Notes: generated by a model from the letters alone, not told the origin. A stretch of 32,032 nt of DNA from JAAUUJ01 sp964392245 (GCA_964392245.1 CAYMOX010000051.1:1-32032), one strand, 5' to 3'; counted from the stretch's first letter, positions 1 to 7,653 are shown. Translations and numbers: made by a program.

Positions 1-81
1 GTATTTGCTCAAAATTCTGCTAAACGGTATACAGATTTAGATGCGTTTGCCCTGGATTCTGTGGGGAGCAATAGTCATTAG
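1..81 (+). CDS. C-terminal end of an unknown gene (partial)
   Basis: An open plus-strand frame enters from the left edge and ends at a TAG at 79-81, giving 26 residues (begins VFAQNSAKRY, ends SVGSNSH). The start lies outside the window. The residues give no recognisable family. The frame is too short to prove coding, but no competing gene covers it and the next gene converges on it at 142. It could be a chance open frame. Confidence 0.35.
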   Translation, partial: VFAQNSAKRYTDLDAFALDSVGSNSH

Positions 82-141
82 TCACCCAGGAGATAGGCAA
101 ATAGAATTATCTGTTCACCTTATCCCACGAATCTCATCTTC

Positions 142-390
142 CTAAGGTTGAGATTGTTTGCGCTTTTGTTTTTGCCGATAGCTAAACTGTCCATGAATGT
201 TCACGCCGTAGGGAACCAGATACGTGATCCCTGCAGAGAACCAGCGTTGCCTGGTCATATTGCCCTGAGCTAGAGCCGCCCCATGATTGATCAGAAAGAG
301 CACTGTTCCCACAACCACCGCCACTTTGATAGCTGTGGGAGCTAAGGCAGGGTCCGCCAGGCAACGAAGATAGGCTTGCACAGTTCGCAT
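142..390 (-). CDS. nrtS: NrtS-type nitrate/nitrite transporter subunit
   Basis: Small membrane protein of 82 residues that resembles the NrtS family, described in marine cyanobacteria as a nitrate/nitrite uptake protein. Two hydrophobic segments are visible (about residues 20-42 and 50-68). They carry the family-like signatures VVGTVLFLINHG and YLVPYGVNIHGQ, followed by a basic tail. I chose the ATG at 390 rather than the upstream in-frame codon because family members begin with a short amphipathic stretch of this kind, and because this ATG overlaps the leuB stop in the string TGATG. That arrangement suggests translational coupling to leuB. The family call is from remembered motif similarity. 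The transported substrate in this organism is inferred. Confidence 0.75.
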   Translation of the reverse strand: MRTVQAYLRCLADPALAPTAIKVAVVVGTVLFLINHGAALAQGNMTRQRWFSAGITYLVPYGVNIHGQFSYRQKQKRKQSQP

Positions 391-1487
391 CAGATCTGAT
401 TGAGAGCTTCCAGAATCTTGTCTCCCATAGCACGACAACCCACCTGGGTCATGCCTGCTGACATGATATCCCTAGTCCGATATCCCTGCTCCAGGACTTT
501 TTCAACGGCAATTTCAATCTGGGAGGCTGCCTGAGGTTGATCCAGGGAATAGCGCAGCATCATGGCTCCTGACAACACCTGGGCAATGGGGTTGGCCTGA
601 TCCTGTCCGGCAATATCGGGGGCCGATCCGTGCACAGGCTCAAACACTCCCGGACCTGAGACCCCAAGTGAAGCCGATGGGAGCATACCAATGGATCCGG
701 TGAGCATGGCTGCCTCATCCGATAGAATGTCCCCAAACAGATTCCCCGTCACCAGTACATCAAACTGCTTGGGCCAGCGGATCAGCTGCATGGCAGCATT
801 GTCCACGTACATGTGGGAGAGTTCCACCTCTGGATATTCAGCTCCGATGGCTGTGATCCGTTGCCGCCACAACTGCGAGACTTCCAGAACGTTAGCCTTG
901 TCTACCGAGCAGACCTTGTTGGATCGTTTCCGAGCCAGGTCAAAGGCCACATGAGCGATCCGATCCACCTCTGCCTCGGTGTAGGCCATGGTGTTGACGC
1001 CCCGCTGGACTCCATTGGCATCCCTGAAGATCCCTTTCGGCTGACCAAAGTAGATGCCCCCGGTCAGTTCCCGGACCACTATCAAATCTATGTCCTGGAC
1101 CACCTCCGGTTTTAAGGATGAGGCCTGGATCAGTTGCGGAAAGAGCTTCACGGGTCGCAGGTTAGCAAATAATTGCAGCTCTGAGCGCAAGCCCAGTAAA
1201 GCCCGTTCGGGACGCTGATCACTGGGAAGGGAATCGTAGCGAAAATCCCCCACGGAGGCGAGATACACAGCATCACAATGTTTGGCCAGGGTCAGGGTCT
1301 CTGACGGCAGTGGTTGTCCTGTTTGCTCAATGGCAACGCCTCCAGCCAGGGCAGATTGCCACTGGATCTGAAACCCCAATTTCCTGGCTGTTGCTTCCAG
1401 GACCTCCATCCCCACCCGCATGATCTCAGGACCAATACCATCACCAGAAATCACAGTGATCTTGTAGGGGGAAGAAGAGGAAACCAT
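390..1487 (-). CDS. leuB: 3-isopropylmalate dehydrogenase
   Basis: LeuB oxidatively decarboxylates 3-isopropylmalate to 2-oxoisocaproate with NAD in the leucine branch, in the cytoplasm. The 365-residue product has the usual family length. Visible signatures are GDGIGPEIM at about 15-23, the substrate-site arginine region LGLRSELQLFANLRP at 98-112, RELTGGIYFG at 139-148, the lysine of VDKANVLE at 195-202, the metal-binding aspartates in GNLFGDILSDEAA at 248-260, and the NAD-site loop EPVHGSAPDIAG at 283-294. The ATG at 1487 precedes a normal N-terminus. A TPR protein gene lies 60 bp upstream on the same strand and nrtS overlaps the stop by one base, so a three-gene transcript is likely. ilvD, another branched-chain enzyme, lies elsewhere in the window. 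Confidence 0.97.
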   Translation of the reverse strand: MVSSSSPYKITVISGDGIGPEIMRVGMEVLEATARKLGFQIQWQSALAGGVAIEQTGQPLPSETLTLAKHCDAVYLASVGDFRYDSLPSDQRPERALLGLRSELQLFANLRPVKLFPQLIQASSLKPEVVQDIDLIVVRELTGGIYFGQPKGIFRDANGVQRGVNTMAYTEAEVDRIAHVAFDLARKRSNKVCSVDKANVLEVSQLWRQRITAIGAEYPEVELSHMYVDNAAMQLIRWPKQFDVLVTGNLFGDILSDEAAMLTGSIGMLPSASLGVSGPGVFEPVHGSAPDIAGQDQANPIAQVLSGAMMLRYSLDQPQAASQIEIAVEKVLEQGYRTRDIMSAGMTQVGCRAMGDKILEALNQI

Positions 1488-1547
1488 GGTCAGGACAGAT
1501 AAAAGAGCATTGTCGATTATCGCATCCAGCGGATCGAGGTGAGAAAA

Positions 1548-2069
1548 CTAGTCTTTCACCGCCTCGCTCACCCCATAGAAACTAGGGGGTGCTTTTTCTT
1601 CTCCGTTTTCGATCACATAGGCCAGTTCTGCAGCCAGATCAGATTCCATGTCCTCTAGTTGAGCCAGATCTGCTTCCGCCTGCTCCAGATTGTCCATTTG
1701 CACATGCAATGCTCCCCGATACATGTAGGCTTCGGCCAGATCGGGATTGAGGCTGATGGCCCGGTTATAGTGTTCCAGAGCCTGCTCAAAGTTTTCGGGA
1801 TCCTGCTTGCGCAGCACATAGCCCAGATTATTGTGGGCTTCGGCAAACTCATCGTTGATCTCCAGGGCTGCTTCAAACTTTTCCTGGGCCTCGGCAAAGC
1901 GTAACCGCCGCAGGAGGGTAACCCCCTCGTTGTAGAGCTTTACTTCGGGGGAAGATTGAAGTTCCGAAGGTGGTACGGGAGTATCTCGGGGTGCACTGGG
2001 TGCTGCCATCGTTGCGGTTGGAATAGTACTGATCCCGATCATGACTAGAGCTGCATAAACCGCACGCAT
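1548..2069 (-). CDS. Exported TPR-repeat protein
   Basis: Protein of 173 residues with a probable signal peptide (residues 1-22, ending around TMAA). A proline-rich linker follows, then about three tetratricopeptide repeats (roughly 42-75, 76-111 and 112-145) with typical motifs such as AEAHNNLGYVLRKQ and LAEAYMYRGALHVQ. TPRs bind partner proteins, and this one probably acts in the periplasm or thylakoid lumen. The ATG at 2069 is supported by AGGAGG about 8 bases upstream. It lies 60 bp before leuB on the same strand, but a functional link is not evident. Many cyanobacteria carry such proteins and I cannot assign a named family. Confidence 0.85.
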   Translation of the reverse strand: MRAVYAALVMIGISTIPTATMAAPSAPRDTPVPPSELQSSPEVKLYNEGVTLLRRLRFAEAQEKFEAALEINDEFAEAHNNLGYVLRKQDPENFEQALEHYNRAISLNPDLAEAYMYRGALHVQMDNLEQAEADLAQLEDMESDLAAELAYVIENGEEKAPPSFYGVSEAVKD

Positions 2070-2412
2070 TTCGGATCCCTCCTGCTCAAAATGAGGACGT
2101 TCTGCGATGAATTTAACATGGCTTCATCGGGCTGGCTAATCTGCGATTGCTGGTTTCTGTGCGTTTACTTCTGATCATGAAGACTTTGCAGGTTGATTTG
2201 ACAGAGGATACCCTGTGGCTTCAGTTCTGAGGTTGCTTTCGTCCCCTCGGATGGGTGGGGATAGCACAGGATTCAGATCCGGGCACCTCTATCAATTCGG
2301 GACTTCAAAGAAATTGAACTCTGGATGCTTGATGATTCCGTTGGGGATTCACCTCTATAGACGGATCCTGAGGGCATAGAATAAGAACTGCTGCTCCGAA
2401 GGGTGAAGACCT
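2070..2412. promoter_or_regulatory. Divergent intergenic region between TPR gene and ycf37
   Basis: This 343 bp stretch without a gene separates two divergently transcribed genes and should hold both promoters. A TAGAAT at about 2378-2383 is a plausible -10 for ycf37, about 30 bp before its ATG, but no good -35 lies at the right distance. A TTGACA near 2198 has no matching -10 downstream on the plus strand. I see no RNA gene here. The promoter assignments are weak. Confidence 0.35.
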
Positions 2413-2946
2413 ATGCTCGATTCCTTCCCGCTTCTGTACCTGAGTATTCTCACCACGATCCTGGGGGTGCTTGCCTTTTTTGTGATCAGAGAGGTTTTGC
2501 GGAACCGTCGGCAGGAGAAAACCCTTCGCCAACTGCGCAGTAAGCTATCCAAAAACAAAGGCACTCCGGAAGAATATTTTCAGCTGGGCAGTGTGTATCT
2601 CAACAAGCGTCTCTATCAGCAGGCGGCGATTCAATTCACCAAGGCTCAGGATCAATCTGAGGAGCCGTTACCCGTCGTGTCCAATGCGCTGGGATACACC
2701 TACTTCAGCCAGGGCCAGTACGATGTGGCGATTCGGAATTACAAAGAAGCCGTCAAGTCTGCCCCCGACTATGTGGTGGCCTGGAACAACCTGGGCCATG
2801 CCTATGAAAAGAAAAATCTGATCGTTCCGGCCCTGGAAGCCTATGAAGAAGCCCTGAAGCTGGATTCTAAAAATGGGGTTGCAAAAAGGCGGGCAGATTC
2901 GTTGCGTAAACGTCTGTCCACCAGTCAGGAATCTAAGACATCCTAG
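2413..2946 (+). CDS. ycf37: Ycf37-like photosystem I assembly TPR protein
   Basis: Protein of 177 residues with one N-terminal membrane helix (about 5-27), a basic stretch (RNRRQEKTLRQLRSK), and three TPRs (about 52-84, 86-119 and 120-153), e.g. NALGYTYFSQGQYDVAIRNY and AWNNLGHAYEKKNL. Length, topology and repeat arrangement match Ycf37, a thylakoid protein of cyanobacteria and red-algal plastids that supports photosystem I trimer assembly or stability. The ATG at 2413 begins the hydrophobic segment directly, and no strong ribosome site is visible. It is a single gene, divergent from the exported TPR gene and convergent with the next. Other membrane-anchored TPR proteins are possible, so the Ycf37 name rests on overall architecture. 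Confidence 0.75.
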   Translation: MLDSFPLLYLSILTTILGVLAFFVIREVLRNRRQEKTLRQLRSKLSKNKGTPEEYFQLGSVYLNKRLYQQAAIQFTKAQDQSEEPLPVVSNALGYTYFSQGQYDVAIRNYKEAVKSAPDYVVAWNNLGHAYEKKNLIVPALEAYEEALKLDSKNGVAKRRADSLRKRLSTSQESKTS

Positions 2947-3013
2947 ACAGAGGATCCTTAAAAACCAGCGATGAACAATCTGACCAGCATTGATCCGACC
3001 TGCAGATCTAGAC

Positions 3014-3038
3014 AAAAAAAGCTCAGCTGTAGCTGAGC
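3014..3038 (-). terminator. Rho-independent terminator of the 3076-3375 gene
   Basis: A perfect 8 bp stem (GCTCAGCT / AGCTGAGC, 3021-3038) is flanked on its left by seven A residues (3014-3020). On the minus strand it reads as a hairpin followed by a run of U. It lies 38 bp beyond the stop codon at 3076. The plus-strand side lacks a T run, so it serves mainly the minus-strand gene. Confidence 0.85.
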
Positions 3039-3075
3039 CCAACCGCTGGAGCCTAGGATCACGAGTTGAGACGGA

Positions 3076-3375
3076 TTAACTCACCTTGCTGCGCTGCTGA
3101 CGACGGGCCAGGATCTCGTCGCGCTCTGGATGCGGAAATGACTCCCCCACAGCCGTCACCACTCTTAACCCGAAGTGACCGACCGACAGATCTGCATTGA
3201 GCTCCTCAACTTTGACAACACTTCCATCCGTAATACAGCGGGCAAGACGACGCAGAAGGAACATATCGGTGTCGCCACATTCTTCTCTAAAAAGTAAGAC
3301 ATTTAAGCTGTGATCCTGAGCTGAGGTCAGTACGCCTGTCATAATTGCGGTTTGAATGATTTTCTGGACGGTCAT
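3076..3375 (-). CDS. Conserved-looking protein of unknown function
   Basis: A 99-residue soluble protein that I do not recognise. It starts MTVQKIIQTAIMTG, has a mixed core (LLFREECGDTDMFLLRRLAR) and ends with a charged tail (ERDEILARRQQRS). It has no signal peptide or membrane segment. That it is a real gene is supported by its own clear terminator downstream (3014-3038), an ATG start, a free-standing position and a distinctive 16 bp palindrome upstream at 3444-3459. The three-cysteine content is unremarkable. It is transcribed alone, convergent with ycf37. Confidence 0.65.
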   Translation of the reverse strand: MTVQKIIQTAIMTGVLTSAQDHSLNVLLFREECGDTDMFLLRRLARCITDGSVVKVEELNADLSVGHFGLRVVTAVGESFPHPERDEILARRQQRSKVS

Positions 3376-3443
3376 GGCCTGCCTCGCGTTGCATCAAATG
3401 ACTATTGCTATACGTAGTGTGGCCATTTACCGCAGCATTCTAC

Positions 3444-3459
3444 TCAGCCATATGGCTGA
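3444..3459. repeat. Perfect 16 bp palindrome, possible operator
   Basis: TCAGCCATATGGCTGA is its own reverse complement over all 16 bases. It lies 69-84 bp upstream of the start codon at 3375 on the minus strand, where an operator or a leader hairpin could sit. I recognise no named regulator site. Confidence 0.45.
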
Positions 3460-3648
3460 ATCAGGATCAGCATATCCCCGTATTAAGGTAAATTGTTTCG
3501 GAATTTATAGCTTGAATTAACAGTAAAAACCTTTGTGTAGGCAGGATCTCAGTCTTTCGGTTACCTATTTGTTCTTAATTTATCTGCTGTCTTTATCTGG
3601 TTTTCATGTGAAATTTATACACTCTGCGATGCCTTCATAGTCGAAGAA

Positions 3649-3665
3649 AATACATGGAATGTATT
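3649..3665 (-). terminator. Weak hairpin after the 3705-3890 gene
   Basis: A 7 bp stem AATACAT / ATGTATT with a three-base loop lies 40 bp past the stop of the small minus-strand gene. Read on that strand it is followed by TTCTTC, so it is a possible weak terminator. The stem is AT-rich, which makes the call uncertain. Confidence 0.35.
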
Positions 3666-3704
3666 GAGATGTAAAGCATCATGGTCAGTACTTCCAGGTG
3701 TAAC

Positions 3705-3890
3705 TTATTCAACAATCGTGATCTCTTTGCGAGATACTTTTTCCTGGATCTCACGGACAAGCTTAAATTCCTCCCCTGAGATTTTCCGATCCAGGTTCAC
3801 GGCCAGCAGGATCCGGTCCATTTCCTCACGAGTGAGCTTGCCATCCGCCAGAGCACGATCAATGAGTTCCCGCAGAGTTGTGATATCCAT
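3705..3890 (-). CDS. Small helical protein of unknown function
   Basis: A 61-residue acidic/basic alternating protein starting MDITTLRELIDRAL and ending KEITIVE. It is predicted mainly helical from its heptad-like pattern (LTREEMDRILLAV, EFKLVREIQEKV). I do not recognise the family, although the DGKLTREE loop is loosely reminiscent of TerB- or EF-hand-like helix pairs. An in-frame GTG at 3908 would add six residues (MDKTSA). Neither start has a good ribosome site, and I prefer the ATG. It is divergent from the oxidoreductase at 3997. Coding is supported by the regular amphipathic pattern and a hairpin downstream. Confidence 0.55.
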   Translation of the reverse strand: MDITTLRELIDRALADGKLTREEMDRILLAVNLDRKISGEEFKLVREIQEKVSRKEITIVE

Positions 3891-3996
3891 TGCTGAGGTT
3901 TTATCCACTTAAATCACTGCTGTAACATCTTATAGCCATTTCTGCTTTGGCATGAATCCTGGGATAAGGTGAGTCACGATGCTGTTGTAGAGATCC

Positions 3997-4932
3997 ATGC
4001 AGGCTGTTGTCATTGATGCCTACGGAGATGTGGATGTTCTGTCTCTGCAGGAGGTTCCTTGCCCCACCCCAGCTGCGGGAGAAGTCCTGATCCAGACCTC
4101 TGCCATTGGGGTGAATCCTGTGGATTGGAAAACGCGCAAAGGGCGAGGTGTCGCTCCCCGGATCCAGCAGCTTCCTCTGATTCTGGGTTGGGATGTGGCA
4201 GGAACGGTGATCCAGGTGGGCCCTCAGGTCACCTCCTGCTCTGTGGGTTCCTCGGTTTTTGGCATGGTCAGGTTCCCCCAGCCGGGGGCTACCTATGCGC
4301 AATTTGTAACTGCTCCTGTAGAACAACTGGCTCCCATTCCCGACAAGGTCGATGTTGTGCAGGCCGCAGCTGTGCCCCTGGCAGCCCTCACCGCCTGGCA
4401 GGCCCTCTTTTCCACCGCTCAACTGCAGAAAGGACAAACCGTTTTGATTCAGGCGGCAGCCGGAGGGGTTGGGCATCTGGCGGTGCAATTGGCCAAGATC
4501 CACGGAGCCCATGTGATTGCGACCGCCTCCAGCCGCAATGTGGACTTTTTGCACAGGCTCGGTGCAGACCAGATCATTGACTACCAGGTCACCCCCTTTG
4601 AGACTCTGGGCCCTGTTGCTGACGTCGTCCTCGATCCCTTAGGTGGGGAGATCCTGACCCGTTCCCTCAAAGTGTTGAAACCTCAGGGCTATTTGGTCTC
4701 GCTGGTGCAGGACCCCGATGCTGGACTCCTAGCTCGCTACAGTGTCCAGGGAAGACGGATCCTGGTGCACCCCGATCAGGAGCAACTTCAGGCGATCACC
4801 CACCTTCTTGCCATTGGTCAGCTCCGACCCCATGTGAGCATGGTCCTCCCCCTGGCAGAGGTTCGCAAAGCGCATACCCTGAGTGAAGCGGGACATACTC
4901 GCGGCAAGATTGTGCTCGTGGTTTCTTCTTAA
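3997..4932 (+). CDS. MDR-family NAD(P)-dependent quinone oxidoreductase-like protein
   Basis: Medium-chain dehydrogenase/reductase of 311 residues. The GroES-like N-terminal domain (about 1-120) carries AIGVNPVDWKTRKG. The cofactor-binding domain has AAAGGVGHLAVQLAK at 153-167, the glycine-rich motif typical of zeta-crystallin/quinone reductase members. The zinc-binding cysteines of classical alcohol dehydrogenases are absent, so it belongs to the zinc-free NADPH reductase branch that reduces quinones or reactive enones. It converges on aar with only 10 bp between stop codons. An involvement with the neighbouring aldehyde pathway is tempting, but the opposite orientation and the family's breadth do not support it. 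Confidence 0.88.
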   Translation: MQAVVIDAYGDVDVLSLQEVPCPTPAAGEVLIQTSAIGVNPVDWKTRKGRGVAPRIQQLPLILGWDVAGTVIQVGPQVTSCSVGSSVFGMVRFPQPGATYAQFVTAPVEQLAPIPDKVDVVQAAAVPLAALTAWQALFSTAQLQKGQTVLIQAAAGGVGHLAVQLAKIHGAHVIATASSRNVDFLHRLGADQIIDYQVTPFETLGPVADVVLDPLGGEILTRSLKVLKPQGYLVSLVQDPDAGLLARYSVQGRRILVHPDQEQLQAITHLLAIGQLRPHVSMVLPLAEVRKAHTLSEAGHTRGKIVLVVSS

Positions 4933-4942
4933 ACCCCACCGC

Positions 4943-5968
4943 TCATGTGGAGGGCATCAGAGGACGAAAACCATGTTTGCGAGAAAGCTCCCCAATTTCC
5001 TCAATTTTGTCCACGGTGATCAGGTTGCGCCCCCAGCTGAAGTTGGTGTGCAGTCCCTCAAACTCCAGCAACATGGATTCCGCAAAGCAGGCAAACAGCT
5101 GCCGGGCGGGGTTGGGAACATTCAGAAACTGCATGATATTCCACTCAATGTCTAGAGAATGTTCGACCATGCCGCCATCAATGACGTGCAGATCATGACG
5201 CTGAATGGTTGTTGCTAGATTCTTAGGATAGCCACCGTCGATAATGACCGAATTGGGTTTCAGTTGCTGAGAGTCGATAATCATCCCCTGGCTCATGCTG
5301 GCCACCCACACAATCAGGTCGGACTGAGGCAGAGCTTCCTCAATCGAGGCCACCCGACCCTGGCCAAGGGCTTGCTGTAGACTTGCCAGGCGTGTCTGAT
5401 CCCGCGCCACCAGCAGCAGTTGTTGGAGACGGCAGCGAGCGGCCAGCCAGTGACAGACTGCACTGCCAATATCTCCGGTCGCTCCCACGATGGTGATGGA
5501 GGCATCCGCCAGATCAATGGCATAGCGCTGGGCAGCGGCCTGGATCTGTTCACAGATAATGTAGGCCGTGTGGGTGTTGCCTGTGGTGAAGCGGCGAATT
5601 TCCAGATCAATATTGCGCACCCGCTTCAGGGTCTCCAGCTTAAAATTTTCAAAAATGATGCTACTAAAGCCCCCCAGGGCCGTAATGTCAATACCCCGCT
5701 TCTGGGCCAGGGCCATGGCATTGAGAATCTTACGGCAGGCGGTTTTCACCTTTCCCATGGCCAGCATCTCTGGCAAAAAACAAGACTCCACATAATGGCC
5801 GCGAATCGTCTGGCCAGTAACGCTAGTAACCGTGATCTCATCCACAACTTGAGCTGGTGCCATACACCAAAACTCCAGGTCGCTGTCAGCATATTCGGCA
5901 TAGCCGAGCTTATCCGCAACGCGCTGAGCATGGGCAAGATTGGTTAGGTGCCCGATTAAGCCGAACAT
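4943..5968 (-). CDS. aar: Long-chain acyl-ACP reductase, aldehyde-forming
   Basis: AAR reduces fatty acyl-ACP to fatty aldehyde with NADPH, the first step of cyanobacterial alkane synthesis. The product is 341 residues, the usual family length. It starts MFGLIGHLTNLAHAQ, carries the Rossmann motif VGATGDIGSAV at 161-171, and has cysteine 294 within LFACFAESMLLEFE, the position of the thioester-forming cysteine known for this family. The LGGFSSIIFENFK segment (98-110) is also typical. It lies downstream of ado on the same strand with a 152 bp spacer that folds strongly (6021-6084). The spacing suggests that aar could have its own promoter in addition to ado readthrough. Confidence 0.97.
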   Translation of the reverse strand: MFGLIGHLTNLAHAQRVADKLGYAEYADSDLEFWCMAPAQVVDEITVTSVTGQTIRGHYVESCFLPEMLAMGKVKTACRKILNAMALAQKRGIDITALGGFSSIIFENFKLETLKRVRNIDLEIRRFTTGNTHTAYIICEQIQAAAQRYAIDLADASITIVGATGDIGSAVCHWLAARCRLQQLLLVARDQTRLASLQQALGQGRVASIEEALPQSDLIVWVASMSQGMIIDSQQLKPNSVIIDGGYPKNLATTIQRHDLHVIDGGMVEHSLDIEWNIMQFLNVPNPARQLFACFAESMLLEFEGLHTNFSWGRNLITVDKIEEIGELSRKHGFRPLMPST

Positions 5969-6020
5969 AACCCCTGTTTACTCCCCGCAATGGGCGATGA
6001 ACACCGATCCAAGTCAACCT

Positions 6021-6084
6021 GATGGTAGCTGTGGCCTGCGGACGCAGTTGAGCTGGAACTCAGATCGGTTCTGAGCTTACCATC
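6021..6084 (-). ncRNA. Foldable spacer between ado and aar (possible leader RNA)
   Basis: An outer stem pairs GATGGTAGCT (6021-6030) with AGCTTACCATC (6074-6084), ten base pairs with one bulged T. Two hairpins lie inside: CTGCG/CGCAG (6036-6047) and CTCAGA/TCTGAG (6059-6075), the latter sharing a few bases with the outer stem. Together they make a three-way-junction shape of about 64 nt. It starts 53 bp upstream of aar (counting from its end nearest aar) and has no U-run, so it is not an ordinary terminator. I do not know a named RNA family with this form. Confidence 0.4.
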
Positions 6085-6120
6085 CTACATCATCCCGGCA
6101 GGGCTTGATTGCACTTGTGC

Positions 6121-6849
6121 TCAGGCTGCTCTGAGGCCCTGAGCAGATAGTTTCATGACCTCACGGGTTGTGAAGCCGATGGTGTTCAGAGCTTCTCCGT
6201 AGGCAATCATAAAATCTTCAACAATCGCCTCACGGTCCATACTCAGACCGTCCACATCCTGATCCACCTGATGCAACATCTTCCAGATGAGTGGAAGGTT
6301 CTCAGCATTGGCTACCTCAATCTGGTCTTTGACCTCGGCAAAATGTTTCTGCAGCCAGACTTCACCAAAATTGAGGTGCATGTACTCATCCTTGACCACT
6401 CCTTCTGTAATCTTGCGGGCAAAGTCATCCGCAACGGGAATGTAGATGTTGTAAGCAGCGATGGCAAAACACTCAATGATCAGAGACTGGATCACAAAGC
6501 AAGTCACCAGATCCCCAGCTGCTGCTGCTGTTTGAAAGTTCTGGTGGAGTTGGGCAAAGAAAGCGCGAGCAAACTCCATATCGGGTTCCACCTGCAGATT
6601 GCGTCCACAGGCCTGGAAGCCTTTCATGTGGCGCTGTTCCATTTTGGCTAACCGTTTCAGCTCATCCGCTTCTTCCGGTAGCATCTCCGCTAGCTGGAGA
6701 TAGTTACGATAGGCCTCCAGCTCCCCCTCAATCACGATGGCATTGATACGAGAATAGGCATCGCAGTAGGCAGGGCTGCTGTAATCAATTCCCTGCGCGC
6801 CTGCCTGGGACGCGGGGGCAGTGGGTGTCAACTCTTGGACATGTGCCAT
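6121..6849 (-). CDS. ado: Aldehyde-deformylating oxygenase (alkane synthase)
   Basis: ADO is a ferritin-like di-iron enzyme that converts fatty aldehyde to an alkane one carbon shorter plus formate, using O2. The product is 242 residues when begun at the ATG at 6849, which has AGGAG about ten bases upstream. A longer open frame to 6894 lacks support. All six expected metal ligands are present with the family's spacing: E43, E71, H74, E126, E155 and H158, within motifs such as KMEQRHMKGF and VVKDEYMHLNFGE. The N-terminus has about ten more residues than many homologues (ELTPTAPASQAGAQG). It pairs with aar just downstream, the standard cyanobacterial order. Confidence 0.97.
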   Translation of the reverse strand: MAHVQELTPTAPASQAGAQGIDYSSPAYCDAYSRINAIVIEGELEAYRNYLQLAEMLPEEADELKRLAKMEQRHMKGFQACGRNLQVEPDMEFARAFFAQLHQNFQTAAAAGDLVTCFVIQSLIIECFAIAAYNIYIPVADDFARKITEGVVKDEYMHLNFGEVWLQKHFAEVKDQIEVANAENLPLIWKMLHQVDQDVDGLSMDREAIVEDFMIAYGEALNTIGFTTREVMKLSAQGLRAA

Positions 6850-6911
6850 GGTGAGAGGATCTCCTCGTACGTCTAGGAAGCAGGTCTGCAGCATTGCAGG
6901 AGTTCAGGTTT

Positions 6912-6941
6912 GTCTACCTTCTCCCCCGGAATAGGGTAGAC
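6912..6941 (-). promoter_or_regulatory. Hairpin upstream of ado
   Basis: GTCTACC (6912-6918) and GGTAGAC (6935-6941) form a 7 bp stem with a 16-base loop, 63-92 bp upstream of the ado start. It may lie in the ado 5' leader or at its promoter. Function is unknown. The rest of the 6850-7121 gap shows another 6 bp stem CTGCGT/ACGCAG at 7018-7037 and no gene. Confidence 0.3.
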
Positions 6942-7121
6942 CGAAAAGTGCAATTGACTCATTTGCCCTTCAGCATACACTGCGACAGAGTCTGTGTAGG
7001 GGAGATTACTCTTTATTCTGCGTGCCACTAGACGCAGACCCTCCTCCCTGGTTTCATAACGTCTTTGTAAAGATTATGCTACACTCTTAACGTTCATTTG
7101 ATCTTCCGCCCGACGTGCGCT

Positions 7122-7619
7122 ATGGATATCCAACTGCCTGAGGTAATCCAGGTTGTCCTTCCCTTCTTTCATCCGGTATTGATGTTTGCCACCCTGGCCC
7201 TAGCTCTTTACGCCCTCTACCTGGGCTGGCAAGTTCGCCGCACTCGCTCAGCTTCGGGTGAGCTCAAAAAAGAGCTGGTGAAAGGCAAGTTTGCCCAGAA
7301 ACACTTTCAGATGGGCTCCCTATTTCTGGTCTTGATCGTGATGGGCACCATTGGCGGCATGGCGGTGACCTATATATCCAACGGAAAGCTTTTTTTGGGT
7401 CCGCACCTGCTGGCAGGACTGGGAACACTGGCTCTGGTTGCCATTTCTGCGGCCCTCTCACCCTCGATGAAAGATGGCCAGAAGCAGTGGGCTCGTAACC
7501 TTCACATCCTTCTCAATGTTGTTGTCCTGGGGATCCTGGGGTGGCAGGCAGCAACAGGGGTGCAGATTGTGCAGCGGATTCTGGATCAGATGACTCAGCA
7601 GGTGGCTAGCATTAGCTAG
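7122..7619 (+). CDS. DUF4079 membrane protein
   Basis: A 165-residue integral membrane protein with about four hydrophobic segments, starting MDIQLPEVIQVVLPFFHP. It ends with a helix (LLNVVVLGILGWQAATGV) typical of DUF4079, a cytochrome-b561-like, cyanobacteria/plastid family of unknown role. Histidines near the membrane segments (FFHPVL, QKHFQMG, GPHLLAG, NLHILL) could ligate haem, as the family's fold suggests, but this is inference. I chose the ATG at 7122. An upstream TTG at 7098 would add eight residues without support. A TATGCT at 7075-7080 is a possible -10 element. The aminopeptidase gene follows after 34 bp, so the two may be cotranscribed. Confidence 0.8.
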   Translation: MDIQLPEVIQVVLPFFHPVLMFATLALALYALYLGWQVRRTRSASGELKKELVKGKFAQKHFQMGSLFLVLIVMGTIGGMAVTYISNGKLFLGPHLLAGLGTLALVAISAALSPSMKDGQKQWARNLHILLNVVVLGILGWQAATGVQIVQRILDQMTQQVASIS

Positions 7620-7653
7620 GCTGGAGGCCTGAGAGAGTTAAGGACGTGTTGGT

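Larger units (their letters stand above)
3376..3704. other. Gene-free AT-richer stretch with hairpins
   Basis: This stretch of 329 bp has no convincing gene on either strand. It contains the probable promoter of the 3076-3375 gene, a perfect palindrome at 3444-3459, and a small hairpin at 3649-3665 downstream of the next minus-strand gene. It is visibly more AT-rich than the flanking genes. I see no tRNA-like fold. Confidence 0.4.

Noticed and set aside
3901..4554. Long minus-strand open frame (217 codons) opposite the MDR oxidoreductase
   Set aside because: It lies fully antisense to a clearly recognised enzyme, and its translation is low-complexity (many G, H, R) with no motif.
7067..7082. 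NtcA-like GTA...TAC upstream of the DUF4079 gene
   Set aside because: The spacing between GTA and TAC is ten bases, not the eight of the NtcA consensus.
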